59,198 bases of DNA from an uncultured Verrucomicrobiota bacterium (GTDB lineage: Bacteria; Verrucomicrobiota; Kiritimatiellia; RFP12; UBA1067): assembly GCA_945483525.1 (NCBI GenBank), contig CALYRV010000001.1:1-59198 (forward strand), written 5' to 3'. Positions 37,005-45,880 of the stretch are shown piece after piece. A program made the position numbers and the translations under genes. The notes under the pieces are model-generated. The model ran no database searches. It had not been told where the DNA came from and worked only from the letters and a program-made list of their open reading frames with translations. Positions within the stretch are counted from its first letter, which is position 1; each line of letters starts with the position of its first letter.

Positions 37005-37142
37005 ATGAATTGTCGCGAGTTCATTAAGGGCGCTGCGATCGGGACGGTCCTGCCGCTCGTTGCGGGCGCGAAAGCGGATGAAAGACCGCACGTGAAAGGG
37101 ATGCTAATCTCCGCGGCAATTCTGCCGCGGATTTTGGTATAA
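37005..37142 (+). pseudogene. Orphan signal-peptide remnant of a secreted protein
   Basis: A 45-codon ORF with a good ribosome site (AAAGGA, 36994-36999). MNCREFIKGAAIGTVLPLVAGAKA is a Tat-like or Sec signal peptide, and ERPHVKGMLIS looks like the start of a mature domain. After that it runs into the hairpin at 37110 and stops at 37142, inside the next promoter. The original gene seems cut off after about 35 codons, with its body replaced by the etfB promoter region. Confidence 0.6.
37110..37135 (+). terminator. Rho-independent terminator fused to etfB promoter
   Basis: Stem TCCGCGGCA/TGCCGCGGA (9 bp), loop ATTC, then TTTT. The last T is the first base of the TG of the next promoter. Confidence 0.65.
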
Positions 37143-37143
37143 T
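37135..37143 (+). promoter_or_regulatory. Extended -10 promoter, leaderless configuration (etfB)
   Basis: TGGTATAAT ends 10 nt before the etfB ATG at 37154, so the transcript has almost no leader and no ribosome site. Confidence 0.68.
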
Positions 37144-37153
37144 ATGAAACGTT

Positions 37154-37951
37154 ATGAGTAACTATACATGTGTTGTCTGCATTAAGCAGGTGCCAGATAC
37201 GAAAAAGGTTACTGGTCAGGCCATGAAGGCCGATGGAACCATTAATCGTGCTGCACTTCCAGCCATCTTTAACCCCGAGGATAGGAATGCGCTCGAAGCA
37301 GCGCTTTCCGTCAAGGATAAGTGCGGCGCAAAAGTAATTGCGATTGCAATGGGTCTTCCCGCGGCGACGACGATCCTGAAGGAGGCGCTCTTTTGCGGTG
37401 CGGATGAGGCTTATTTGGTGACGGATCGCAAGGCTGCCGGTTCTGATACTCTTGCAACTAGTTACATTCTTTCCCAAGCCGTTAAGAAATTTAATCCCGA
37501 TCTAGTGTTTTGCGGTCGTCAGGCTATCGATGGCGATACTGCTCAGACAGGGCCGCAGATCGCCGAGAAGCTCGATTTCGCTGCGATCACTTATCTTGAG
37601 AAAATCGATGTCGATGGCGAATTCGCAATGTGTGTCCGCGATATCGGCACTGGTATTGAGACGGATAAGGTTAAGCTTCCGGCGTTATTCACGGTTACCG
37701 AGAAATTCGGTGAGCTCCGTCCGTTTGATGTCCGTCGTGTCATGAAGTACAAGAACGCCGAGATCAAGGCGCTATCGTGTGATGACATTGACTGCGATCC
37801 TACCCGCTGTGGTTTCGCGGGCTCGCCTACGAGCGTCAATAAGATCGAGTCCGTCGTGCTCGCGGGCGGCGAGTATCAGGAAGTCGCTCCAACTGATGAC
37901 GGCATTAAGGAGATGGTGAAAAAATTGATAGCCGATCATACCATTGGTTGA
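37154..37951 (+). CDS. etfB: Electron transfer flavoprotein beta subunit
   Basis: 265 residues, cytoplasmic. Starts YTCVVCIKQVPDTKKV, the typical EtfB opening. It holds the AMP-binding fold (IFNPEDRNALEAAL, CGRQAIDGDTAQTGPQIAEKL). With EtfA and the acyl-CoA dehydrogenase downstream it forms an electron-transfer unit. An ATG at 37144 gives a poorer N-terminus. The mRNA appears leaderless. The C-terminus lacks the extra insert of bifurcating EtfB types as far as can be seen by eye. Confidence 0.94.
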   Translation: MSNYTCVVCIKQVPDTKKVTGQAMKADGTINRAALPAIFNPEDRNALEAALSVKDKCGAKVIAIAMGLPAATTILKEALFCGADEAYLVTDRKAAGSDTLATSYILSQAVKKFNPDLVFCGRQAIDGDTAQTGPQIAEKLDFAAITYLEKIDVDGEFAMCVRDIGTGIETDKVKLPALFTVTEKFGELRPFDVRRVMKYKNAEIKALSCDDIDCDPTRCGFAGSPTSVNKIESVVLAGGEYQEVAPTDDGIKEMVKKLIADHTIG

Positions 37952-37991
37952 CGGGTATTTCGAAGTGTTGGTAGATTAGGGGGCAATGTTT

Positions 37992-39026
37992 ATGACTGAT
38001 AGAAGCAAAGGTGAAGTTTGGGTTTTCGCCGAACAGGAAGATGGTAAGCTCGCCGATATTTCGTTTGAGCTACTCGGCAAGGGCCGTGAGCTCGCGGACA
38101 AGCTGGGTGTGAAGCTCGGCGCGGTGCTGATGGGTGACACGGTCGGATCGCTCGCAGACTCGCTTTTCCGTGGTGGTGCGGATATCGTTCATCTTGTTGA
38201 AGATGCGAAGCTTGCGCAGTATCGTGGAAAGGCGTATCGCCATGCGTTCGTCGAGCTTATCAAGGAGTGTGCTCCCCAAATCGTGATCTTCGGTGCGACG
38301 CACATGGGGCGCGATCTTGCGCCGGCTGTTGCTTCGGCGCTGCGGTGTGGGCTTACTGCAGACTGCACTGATCTTCAGATCGGCGACTATACCGACAAGA
38401 AGTCTGGAGAAGTGTTCAAGAATATCTTGATGCAGATCCGTCCTGCGTTCGGTGGCAATATTATCGCGACGATTGTCAATGCCCGCAACTGGCCTCAGAT
38501 GGCGACGGTGCGTGAAGGTGTGATGCGCCCGCTCGCTGGGGAACAGGGAGTAGGGAGTAGGGGGCCGGGGGCGGTGGTGAGGCATTCCGCGAAACTGGAT
38601 GTTGTTGAGATTCCGGTGGAGGTCGTTGAGATCGTTCGTCGACATTCTTCAATCAACCTTAAGGGTTCTCGCATAATCGTCGCCGGTGGTGCCGGTGTCG
38701 GCTCAAAGGAGAACTTCAAGCTTCTTCACGACTTGGCGGCCGCGCTTGGTGGTGCCGTAGGGGGATCGCGTGCGGCGGTGGACCTTGGTTATTGTGAGCA
38801 TGAGCGTCAGATCGGGCAGACTGGGGTGACAGTGCGCCCTGCGCTCTTCATTTCCTGCGGCATTTCCGGTGCGGTGCAGCATCTTGCCGGCATGCAGGAT
38901 TCGGCGAAGATCATCGCTATTAATACCGATCCAGAGGCGCCGATTTTCAAGGTAGCTCATTACGGCATTGTCGGTGATCTCAATGTCGTGATTCCGAAGC
39001 TTCTGAAGGCAATTAAGGATAAGTGA
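37992..39026 (+). CDS. etfA: Electron transfer flavoprotein alpha subunit
   Basis: 344 residues; binds FAD and EtfB. ATG 37992 has AGGGGG at 37978-37983, 8 nt upstream; an ATG at 37986 is too close. The N-terminal domain has GEVWVFAEQEDGKL and FGATHMGRDLAPAVAS. The FAD motif at the C-terminus reads INTDPEAPIFKVAHYGIVGD. At 38545-38558 a 7-nt repeat (AGGGAGT twice, then a G-rich run) inserts GEQGVGSRGPGA between the two domains. It forms an operon with etfB and the dehydrogenase. Confidence 0.94.
   Translation: MTDRSKGEVWVFAEQEDGKLADISFELLGKGRELADKLGVKLGAVLMGDTVGSLADSLFRGGADIVHLVEDAKLAQYRGKAYRHAFVELIKECAPQIVIFGATHMGRDLAPAVASALRCGLTADCTDLQIGDYTDKKSGEVFKNILMQIRPAFGGNIIATIVNARNWPQMATVREGVMRPLAGEQGVGSRGPGAVVRHSAKLDVVEIPVEVVEIVRRHSSINLKGSRIIVAGGAGVGSKENFKLLHDLAAALGGAVGGSRAAVDLGYCEHERQIGQTGVTVRPALFISCGISGAVQHLAGMQDSAKIIAINTDPEAPIFKVAHYGIVGDLNVVIPKLLKAIKDK
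38545..38558. repeat. 7-nt tandem repeat in etfA interdomain linker
   Basis: AGGGAGT occurs twice, followed by AGGGGGCCGGGGGCGG. It encodes a Gly/Arg-rich linker between the EtfA domains. Confidence 0.75.
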
Positions 39027-39069
39027 CTTCCGCTCTTCAACTTCAACCTCACACTTCAATTATTATTAT
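39027..39069. repeat. Pyrimidine-rich micro-repeat gap
   Basis: Contains CTTCAACTTCAACCTC and ACTTCAATTATTATT, with no Shine-Dalgarno sequence before the next ATG. Confidence 0.5.
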
Positions 39070-40779
39070 ATGTCCAATTTCTACAAAGACAATCCGGATA
39101 TTGAGAAGACGATCGATGCGCTCGATCTCAAGGAAGTGGCGACCCTGCTGGAAGAGGATTTCCGGTTCGCCAAGGAGTACGACTTCGCTCCAAGGTCCGC
39201 TGAAGACGCGATAGACAACTATAAGCGTGCGCTTGATGTCGCTGGTGACATCATGGGCAATCGCATTGCGCCAACGGCCGAGGAGACTGATAAGCTTGGC
39301 AACGTCCTTAACGAAGACGGATCGGTTACCTACACGCCGGGCGTGAAGCTTTGCATGGAGCTTTTTACCAAGGCGGGGCTCATGGGGGTGCAGATTCCGT
39401 ATTACCTTGAGGGCCTTAATATGCCGTGTGTCATTATGACGGCGATCAACGACATGGTCTCTCGGGCGGATGCGTCGCTGATGAACATGGTGGGGCTTCA
39501 GGGGATCGCGGATACGATCAATATGTTTGCGGACGAGGATATCAAGAGGGAGTACGTTCCGAAACTCGTTCGTGGCGGTTGGACCGGGGCGATGGTGCTG
39601 ACCGAGCCCGATGCGGGATCGGATTTACAGTCCGTTAAGACTTCTGCGCATCAGGATGAGAATGGTAACTGGTATGTCAATGGCGTCAAGCGCTTCATCA
39701 CTAATGGTTGTGGAGAGGTGCTGCTGGTTCTTGCGCGGACCGAGCCTGGCACCACCAATGGCGCGGGGCTTTCCTGTCTGCTCGTCGAGAAGGGTCCGTG
39801 GGTGAAGGTGCGTCGTCTTGAGCATAAGCTCGGCATCAACGGCTCTCCGACCTGTGAGCTTGTCTTCAACGAGGCGCCGGCGAAGCTGATTGGGCTTCGC
39901 AAGCGCGGTCTCATCACCTACGTGATGGCCCTCATGAATGGCGCCCGTGTCGGTATTGGGGCTCAGGGTACTGGTATCGGCGAGGCGGCTTATCGCGCAG
40001 CGCGCGATTATGCCGCGGCCCGCAAGCAGTTCGGACAGACCATTGACAATTTTGCTCCGATCAAGGAGCTTCTCGCCGACATGTCGGTTGAGGTTCAGGC
40101 TTCGCGCGCGCTTGCTTATTATTGCTCGAAGTGCGTTGACATGGAGGCGGGGCTTGAGCGAAAGTTCAACCGCATCAAGGGCACGCCCGAGGCGACGGAG
40201 GTTCGTTCGCGGATGAAGAAGTATGCGGCCTTCAACAAGATGGTCACTCCTTTCGCGAAGTATTACGCGTCCGAGATGTCTATGCGCGTTTCCAACGGAG
40301 CTGTGGCAGTGCTGGGCGGATCGGGATTCATGAAGGATTACCCAGTTGAGCGTTATCTCCGTGACAGCCGTATTACTACGATCTACGAGGGCACCTCGCA
40401 GCTTCAGGTGGTTGCGGCGATCGCCGGTGTGATGGGCGGAACCGTCAAGGAGGTCCTTGTCGACATCTTCGGTAAGGAAGACTGGCATGGTGAGCATCCG
40501 CGCATGACGAAGCTGCTTGCACGGCTAGACGAGGCGATCGCCTTTGTCAAGACTAAGGACAAGGAGTATCACGACCTCTGTGCGCGTAAGCTTGTTGATG
40601 TTGCGATTACGCTGGTAAATACCGCGTTGCTCTTTAAGTGTGGCAAGGATGAGGCGTTGGAGTACTGGATGATGACCAGGATCCCGCAGGCCAATGCCGA
40701 ACTTGACAAAGTGATGAGTGGTTATGCTGGCAGCCTGATCGATTTCGAAAAGCTCGCACCATCGGTTTCGGAAGACTGA
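39070..40779 (+). CDS. Acyl-CoA dehydrogenase
   Basis: 569 residues, cytoplasmic FAD enzyme that oxidises an acyl-CoA and passes electrons to ETF. TEPDAGSDLQSVKT is the flavin-contact motif, LGINGSPTCELVF the mid beta domain, GARVGIGAQGTGIGEAAY the helical part, and IYEGTSQLQVVAA carries the catalytic glutamate. It is longer than the 380-residue core, with an N-terminal segment of about 60 residues and a C-terminal extension, as in ACADs of larger type. It lies directly after etfBA; chain-length specificity cannot be told. Confidence 0.94.
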   Translation: MSNFYKDNPDIEKTIDALDLKEVATLLEEDFRFAKEYDFAPRSAEDAIDNYKRALDVAGDIMGNRIAPTAEETDKLGNVLNEDGSVTYTPGVKLCMELFTKAGLMGVQIPYYLEGLNMPCVIMTAINDMVSRADASLMNMVGLQGIADTINMFADEDIKREYVPKLVRGGWTGAMVLTEPDAGSDLQSVKTSAHQDENGNWYVNGVKRFITNGCGEVLLVLARTEPGTTNGAGLSCLLVEKGPWVKVRRLEHKLGINGSPTCELVFNEAPAKLIGLRKRGLITYVMALMNGARVGIGAQGTGIGEAAYRAARDYAAARKQFGQTIDNFAPIKELLADMSVEVQASRALAYYCSKCVDMEAGLERKFNRIKGTPEATEVRSRMKKYAAFNKMVTPFAKYYASEMSMRVSNGAVAVLGGSGFMKDYPVERYLRDSRITTIYEGTSQLQVVAAIAGVMGGTVKEVLVDIFGKEDWHGEHPRMTKLLARLDEAIAFVKTKDKEYHDLCARKLVDVAITLVNTALLFKCGKDEALEYWMMTRIPQANAELDKVMSGYAGSLIDFEKLAPSVSED

Positions 40780-40819
40780 TCGCCATTCTCTAACTCCAAC
40801 AAACGACTCCAACTGTCAT
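40780..40819. repeat. Pyrimidine-rich micro-repeat gap
   Basis: CTAACTCCAACAAACGACTCCAAC before the next ATG, with no ribosome site. The same style of words occurs in the cysK insert at 47710-47737. Confidence 0.5.
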
Positions 40820-42781
40820 ATGGAAATTTTCGGAGATAAACTGTTTGCCAAGGATGCTGATGGTAAGCTTCTTTCGCGCATCGGCACGATGTTTTTCCGC
40901 ACGCCTGGACTGGTGACGAAGAAGGGCGTCCATGCCATGCAGCGCCTGATGTGGATCGATGAGATCAATCGCCGTCGTGCGGAAAGGGGAGAGCTGGCGT
41001 TAACGATGGAGGAGGAAGACGCTGAAATGGCGGATTCCGCAGATCTTATCTTCACAGATGAGTTCGTGCTTATTCGTCCTGATCCGGATCGCATGGATCT
41101 TGCGATCAAGGCGGATATCGAGCTTCAGAAGATGGTTTCTAAGCGTAAGATTCGTTTTCTGAATACTAGCGCGATGAAGGTTCGCTCGGTGTTGCGTGCC
41201 CGCGGTGAGAATTGGCGTATGGCGCGACATCCGATTTCTCAGGAAGACATGGTTGAGCTAATTGAAAGCTCGAAAGTGCCGATCTGCGAGCGTCCTATCT
41301 ATTATTACAACCGCACTACGGGTACGCGTTTCGTTACAGCTTCCGCGTATGATGAAGTCGCGAAGATGAATGACGCGGATTATCGCCGTCAGGTTCAGGA
41401 GATGATATGCGGTCTTTCCAAACGCAACCGTCTTGGGCATCCGGAGGTCGATTTGTTTCCCACGACAACTCCGCCGGAGATCAAAAAGGCGTTTAAGATG
41501 CTCAAGATCGACGAGATGAGTGATGTCGAGCTCCGTCGGGCGGTGGATAAGATTGATACTGATTGGCGCATGACTCTGCCGCCTGAATTGCGTGATGAGA
41601 CGACGGTAAATTTCGAATGGCGCAACGAGATGTGCGACACTATCACTCGCCAGGCCAACGAGACGTCGGCGGACGAGCAGGAGCTCATTGCTGGGATATC
41701 TCCAGAGTTCTATCGTCAGATAGAGTGGTTGCCGGGTGCCCGCATCGAGGAGGGCGAGGTGATTTTCGATGAGATCTACGATGAGGCGGAGATGACTCAG
41801 GATCCAGAATTGCTCGAGTTGTGTGATCCCCGCGTGAAGAGCTTCCTTTTTAACACGACCCGACTGTTCGGTTCGGTGGAATATATCAATATCGGACGTA
41901 TTACCCATTCTCTTTCTCGTGATCCCGTCGCTGGTAATCGTCGTGGACACGTTTATGTCATGCAGTACAAGGAGGTGGGTGTTCCTGAGCCGCGGGTCAT
42001 GATGATTCGTCTTCAGAAGTGGGGTGTCGCGGAGCATCTGGACGAAGGCAAGAGTCTGCTTGATTCCATTGTCGAAGCCGACGAGTATTCCGATTTCATC
42101 CTTGATCGGCGGTTGATGTGCCGTCAGCTCGGGATGCGTTTGCCGAATCATCTAGGGTTCGGGCATTTCACCGAGAAGTATCATGGCAAGAACCATCATA
42201 ACGGTTGTTCGGTTCGTACCGCTTACTTCGCCCGTGCCTATGTCAAGGGAGTGGCGACCGATAAGATTCCGTTGGCCAAGTATCGTAATCCGGCGTTCGC
42301 GCTGAAGTTCGCCTTTCTGCTCGGTCAGTCCGCTGCGACTGACATGATTGTCGGCCGTTGCAGCTCGGTTACGAAGGAATCGCTTTTTGACAAAAACTAT
42401 GAGGTGGTGCAGGTGGGGGAGGACGGGCTTCCCGAGCGGATCATGGTGACCGATCACGCCGGATCGTTCGTGAATTACGAGCATGATTTCGTGGATTTCG
42501 TGTCCGTTTACGCCGCCCCGGTTATTCGTCGCAAGAAATACGTGTCTGAGTCTGAATTCGAGAACTTCGCGCTTGCATACGTCGAAGGGTTCCGCCGTAA
42601 GTTTGTCGAGACGCAGGAGTCGTATCGTCAGCATCGTCGCGCGTACGACACACTCTTCCGTGATCGTCCGTATGACACGAATGGATCGGGCGCCTATCGC
42701 TGGTCGCGTTCGTTGCAGCGTCTTGATCAGGCTGATGTTGACCGCCTCATTGTGATTCTTAAAGAAGCCTGCGGATGCTGA
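40820..42781 (+). CDS. Unrecognised 653-residue cytoplasmic protein
   Basis: No family recognised. There is no signal peptide or membrane helix; it is rich in Arg/Asp/Glu. The N-terminal 330 residues are helical. From about 365 a more compact domain begins, with GHVYVMQYKEVG, RVMMIRLQKWG, LPNHLGFGHFTEKYHGKNHHNG, FLLGQSAATDMIVGRCSS and IMVTDHAGSFVNYEHDF. The order of Lys-bearing strand, later Asp cluster and DHAGSF recalls atypical kinases, but this is weak. The gene sits between the acyl-CoA dehydrogenase and a DppB-type permease, overlapping the latter by 7 nt, so it is co-translated with it. It lacks a Shine-Dalgarno sequence. Confidence 0.75.
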   Translation: MEIFGDKLFAKDADGKLLSRIGTMFFRTPGLVTKKGVHAMQRLMWIDEINRRRAERGELALTMEEEDAEMADSADLIFTDEFVLIRPDPDRMDLAIKADIELQKMVSKRKIRFLNTSAMKVRSVLRARGENWRMARHPISQEDMVELIESSKVPICERPIYYYNRTTGTRFVTASAYDEVAKMNDADYRRQVQEMICGLSKRNRLGHPEVDLFPTTTPPEIKKAFKMLKIDEMSDVELRRAVDKIDTDWRMTLPPELRDETTVNFEWRNEMCDTITRQANETSADEQELIAGISPEFYRQIEWLPGARIEEGEVIFDEIYDEAEMTQDPELLELCDPRVKSFLFNTTRLFGSVEYINIGRITHSLSRDPVAGNRRGHVYVMQYKEVGVPEPRVMMIRLQKWGVAEHLDEGKSLLDSIVEADEYSDFILDRRLMCRQLGMRLPNHLGFGHFTEKYHGKNHHNGCSVRTAYFARAYVKGVATDKIPLAKYRNPAFALKFAFLLGQSAATDMIVGRCSSVTKESLFDKNYEVVQVGEDGLPERIMVTDHAGSFVNYEHDFVDFVSVYAAPVIRRKKYVSESEFENFALAYVEGFRRKFVETQESYRQHRRAYDTLFRDRPYDTNGSGAYRWSRSLQRLDQADVDRLIVILKEACGC

Positions 42782-43734
42782 AGTATGCGCTTAGGAGGCT
42801 GATGGAGGTGCTTCCGACTACGTTCGGGATCCTCTTGCTTTCCTTCGTGCTATTCAATGTCGTCGGCGGATCTCCGGCGGAGGTGGTTCTCGGCAAGAAC
42901 GCGACCGCGGAGACGATTGCTGCATTCAACCACAAATGGGGCTACGACAAGCCGTTGGTAGTCGGCAGCCTGAATGGCGGTGTGGCAGGAGTGTTCGATT
43001 CGCAGTTCTTCAATTTCATCAAGGGGCTCGCGACTTGCGATCTCGGGTATTCCCTAGAAATGAAAGAGCCAGTTGTAGAGACCTTGAAGCGCGGTGTCGG
43101 TCCGTCGCTTTCGCTGACGTTGCCGATATTGGTTTGCGGATCGATCGTTGCGTTGATGCTTGCGATGGTTTCCGCCGCTTGGCGCGGAGGGTTTCCGGAC
43201 AAAGCGATATTAATTGGTTCTACAGTTCTGATGAGTGTCAATTATGTCGTCTGGGTGCTGTTGGGCCAGTTCGTGTTTTCTTATAAGTTCGGTCTATTCC
43301 CTGTCTGGGGATATGAAGGGTGTCTTTATCTGATCCTACCCGTCGGCATTGGAGTATTCTCTTCGCTTGGAACCGATGTTCGTTTTTTCCGCACGGCCAT
43401 TTTGGATGAGATCTACAAGCCTTATGTCTTGACGGCCCGTTCTAAGGGGCTTTCGTCCGCGGCGGTCCTGGTCCGTCATGTTCTCCCCAACGCGCTCATC
43501 CCGATCGTCACTTATATTTCGCTTTCTATACCATGGCTGTTTACAGGTTCGCTTCTGCTTGAGAGCTTTTTTGGAATTCCGGGTCTAGGATCGGTTTCGA
43601 TCAATGCGATTCACTCTGCGGATATGGCTGTGGTCCGTGCTGTCGTCGTGCTTGGTGCGCTTCTTTACCAGTTCGTGAATCTCGCGACCGATATGTTGTA
43701 CGCATTGTTAGATCCCAGGGTGAGGTTTTCGTAA
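42775..43734 (+). CDS. ABC transporter permease, DppB (peptide/nickel) family, orphan
   Basis: 319 residues, inner membrane. LKYALRRLMEVLPTTFGILLLSF is the typical first helix of DppB/OppB, followed by the periplasmic SPAEVVLGKNATAETIAAF. The EAA-like loop is LTARSKGLSSAAVLVRHVLPNALIP. Five to six membrane segments are visible. Normally a DppC partner, two ATPases and a binding protein are encoded beside it; none is seen here. Its ATG overlaps the preceding gene, and a promoter for the unrelated greA follows. Partners must be elsewhere, or the 653-residue protein is a partner. Confidence 0.9.
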   Translation: MLKYALRRLMEVLPTTFGILLLSFVLFNVVGGSPAEVVLGKNATAETIAAFNHKWGYDKPLVVGSLNGGVAGVFDSQFFNFIKGLATCDLGYSLEMKEPVVETLKRGVGPSLSLTLPILVCGSIVALMLAMVSAAWRGGFPDKAILIGSTVLMSVNYVVWVLLGQFVFSYKFGLFPVWGYEGCLYLILPVGIGVFSSLGTDVRFFRTAILDEIYKPYVLTARSKGLSSAAVLVRHVLPNALIPIVTYISLSIPWLFTGSLLLESFFGIPGLGSVSINAIHSADMAVVRAVVVLGALLYQFVNLATDMLYALLDPRVRFS

Positions 43735-43743
43735 CTGATCTGG

Positions 43744-43773
43744 TTGATGATGACGGGGATTTTGTGATATAAT
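43744..43773 (+). promoter_or_regulatory. Promoter for greA fusion
   Basis: TTGATG (43744-43749), 18-nt spacer, TATAAT (43768-43773), with TG at 43765-43766. Confidence 0.7.
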
Positions 43774-43804
43774 ATACAACAATTTTCAAATAGGAGGAGC
43801 CAGA

Positions 43805-45823
43805 ATGGCTGATACGGAAGCGTTGGTTAGCAGGTTGAAAGATTATGCCGAGAAGCAGGATTTCGATGAGGCTTTTCGGTTGGTGAGGGAAAATCAGGCT
43901 GACATCGAGAAGTGCCTCAATCAAGACGGCGTCAAAGACGCATTGAAGAAGACGACCAATGATCGTCTTCTTCTTTCTTTCCTCGAGGGGTGCGGTTTCG
44001 GCGAGTTCAGACTTTCGGAAGTTCTCGTCCGTCTTGAGAAGCTTGTTTCATTCAAGGAGGGGTCGCTGGTGCTTCAGAAGACCTGGGGGCTCGGCAAGGT
44101 CAAGCGGCTTGACTATTTCTACAAGCGTATCACCGTGGACTTCAAGGCCAAGAAAGGTCATCAGTTCACTTTCTCGGCGGCAATTGATATGCTTGATACC
44201 GCGCCTGAGAATCATATTCTCGTGTTTCGCGAGTCGGATCCGACTGCATTCGAAGCGCTGCTCAAAGAGAAGCCCGGTGAGTTTGTGAAGCGTGTAATCG
44301 TTTCCAATGGGTCGTCCATGACGCTTATTCGTCTTGAGGACTATTGTCTCGCCCACGGGTTCATCAAGTCTGCCAACTGGAAGAAGTTCTGGGATTCTGC
44401 GCGTGTCGAGCTCAAGAAGGACGATTGTGTGGTGATTCCGGTCAAGAAGACTGATCCTATCGAGGTTAAGTCTGCGGCCGAAGATTACGGTGATCGTTGG
44501 CTTACCGCTTTTTCGCATGAGACTGATCCTAAGGCGATTCTCGCTGCGGTCAAGGAGTTCGTTTCCGAGGGCAAGTTCAAGTCTGCGAGCGAACGAGAGA
44601 AGTCTGTCGTCGGTGAGCGTCTTGTTTTCGCCGTTACCGCGGCTCGCAAGGTTGATGATGCGCTTTTCGCGCGTCTAGCCTGTCTCGTCACTGAGCTTGG
44701 ATTTGCAAATCCTCCGGCCGATGAGATGCGTGCGTATCTTTGGGAGCGCCGCCGTTACATCAAGGCCGCTGCGTTGCTTCCTGCGCGTGAGGTCGGTGCG
44801 ATGATTGCGTTTCTTGCGAAGGATGACGAGGCCAAGGCCAAGCTTTACGCTGCGGTCCCCGAATTCTGCTTCACGGCCGTCACTGAGGTCGTTGATCAAT
44901 TTAAGGATGATCCCGTCTGCCGTAAGACACTTGGAGATTATATGCGTCTTCCCAAGGCGCCGGCAACGTTGATTACACTTGTTGTTGGTAAGTACGAGCA
45001 GTTTCGTGATTGGGCCGAGATGCCGGAGCTAATTACATTGCTAACGCATGCGATTGCACTGGGAGAGGGTCGTCAGGGCGGTGAGACGTTGAAGATGCAG
45101 AATCTTGTCCGCAAGCTTTTTGCGTCCAAGGACTGGCTGATGAAGATCTTCGCGTGGCTTGATGCCGACGATCAGGCGCTCTTCTTCGAGCGTTTCCAGG
45201 CTTCGATTGCTTGGGATCCGTCCACTCATCATGCGACGGTCATGCGTATGACCAACATTGTTCCTGAGCTTAAGAACCATTTGGTCAAGGTCGAGAAGAA
45301 GAAAGAGTATGCGCGAATCACCTCTTTCCGTTCCTTCGCGATGAAGAAGGCCGAGTACCTCAAGCTTATTAACGAGGATATGCCAGCCAATGTCAAGAGA
45401 ATTGAATTCGCTAAGAGCTATGGCGATCTGTCCGAGAATGCGGAATATCAGTATGCAAAGGACGAGCAACGCGCACTGATGCAGAAGCAGACCCTGATGC
45501 AGGCTGACCTTGAGGCGGTCAAGCCGGGCGATTTTGCCGATGCTTCTGTTGAAGAGGTGATGCCTGGTGTAATGGTCGTTGTTCAGGTTCCCGATGGCGA
45601 GAAGACCTATACGATCCTCGGTGAGTGGGATAACGATATCGAGATGGGAATTCTTTCTTCGAAGACGCGTCTTGCGGAGAATATGCTCGGGAAGAAGGCG
45701 GGCGACAGCTTTGAGCTGCCTGGTGTCGACGGTGCTGCGCAGTTCGGCAGGATCGTTCAGATCATGCCGCTCTCTGAGGTTGTTAAGGAGTGGATGAAGA
45801 TTCCCGCCGGTATGCAGATTTGA
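43805..45823 (+). CDS. greA: GreA-type transcription elongation factor with long N-terminal extension
   Basis: 672 residues against about 158 for ordinary GreA. The C-terminal 165 residues form GreA: a coiled coil with the tip motif KSYGDLSENAEYQYAKDE, whose acidic tip stimulates RNA polymerase cleavage, then the FKBP-like part (YTILGEWDNDIEMGILSSKTRLAENMLGKKAGDSF). Residues 1-490 are a helical extension with a small beta domain at about 75-140 (VLQKTWGLGKVKRLDYFYKRITVDF). Chlamydial GreA has a comparable extension, a PVC trait. AGGAGG (43792-43797) precedes the ATG. Its TGA stop is part of the next promoter. Confidence 0.93.
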   Translation: MADTEALVSRLKDYAEKQDFDEAFRLVRENQADIEKCLNQDGVKDALKKTTNDRLLLSFLEGCGFGEFRLSEVLVRLEKLVSFKEGSLVLQKTWGLGKVKRLDYFYKRITVDFKAKKGHQFTFSAAIDMLDTAPENHILVFRESDPTAFEALLKEKPGEFVKRVIVSNGSSMTLIRLEDYCLAHGFIKSANWKKFWDSARVELKKDDCVVIPVKKTDPIEVKSAAEDYGDRWLTAFSHETDPKAILAAVKEFVSEGKFKSASEREKSVVGERLVFAVTAARKVDDALFARLACLVTELGFANPPADEMRAYLWERRRYIKAAALLPAREVGAMIAFLAKDDEAKAKLYAAVPEFCFTAVTEVVDQFKDDPVCRKTLGDYMRLPKAPATLITLVVGKYEQFRDWAEMPELITLLTHAIALGEGRQGGETLKMQNLVRKLFASKDWLMKIFAWLDADDQALFFERFQASIAWDPSTHHATVMRMTNIVPELKNHLVKVEKKKEYARITSFRSFAMKKAEYLKLINEDMPANVKRIEFAKSYGDLSENAEYQYAKDEQRALMQKQTLMQADLEAVKPGDFADASVEEVMPGVMVVVQVPDGEKTYTILGEWDNDIEMGILSSKTRLAENMLGKKAGDSFELPGVDGAAQFGRIVQIMPLSEVVKEWMKIPAGMQI

Positions 45824-45829
45824 TATAAT
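45821..45829 (+). promoter_or_regulatory. Extended -10 promoter built on the greA stop codon
   Basis: TGATATAAT, where TGA (45821-45823) is the greA stop codon. The next start is 45881. Confidence 0.7.
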
Positions 45830-45880
45830 TTAGAGCCGATGGGGAAGCCAGTTTGAATCTTAAGGGAAAGGAGATGCCAC

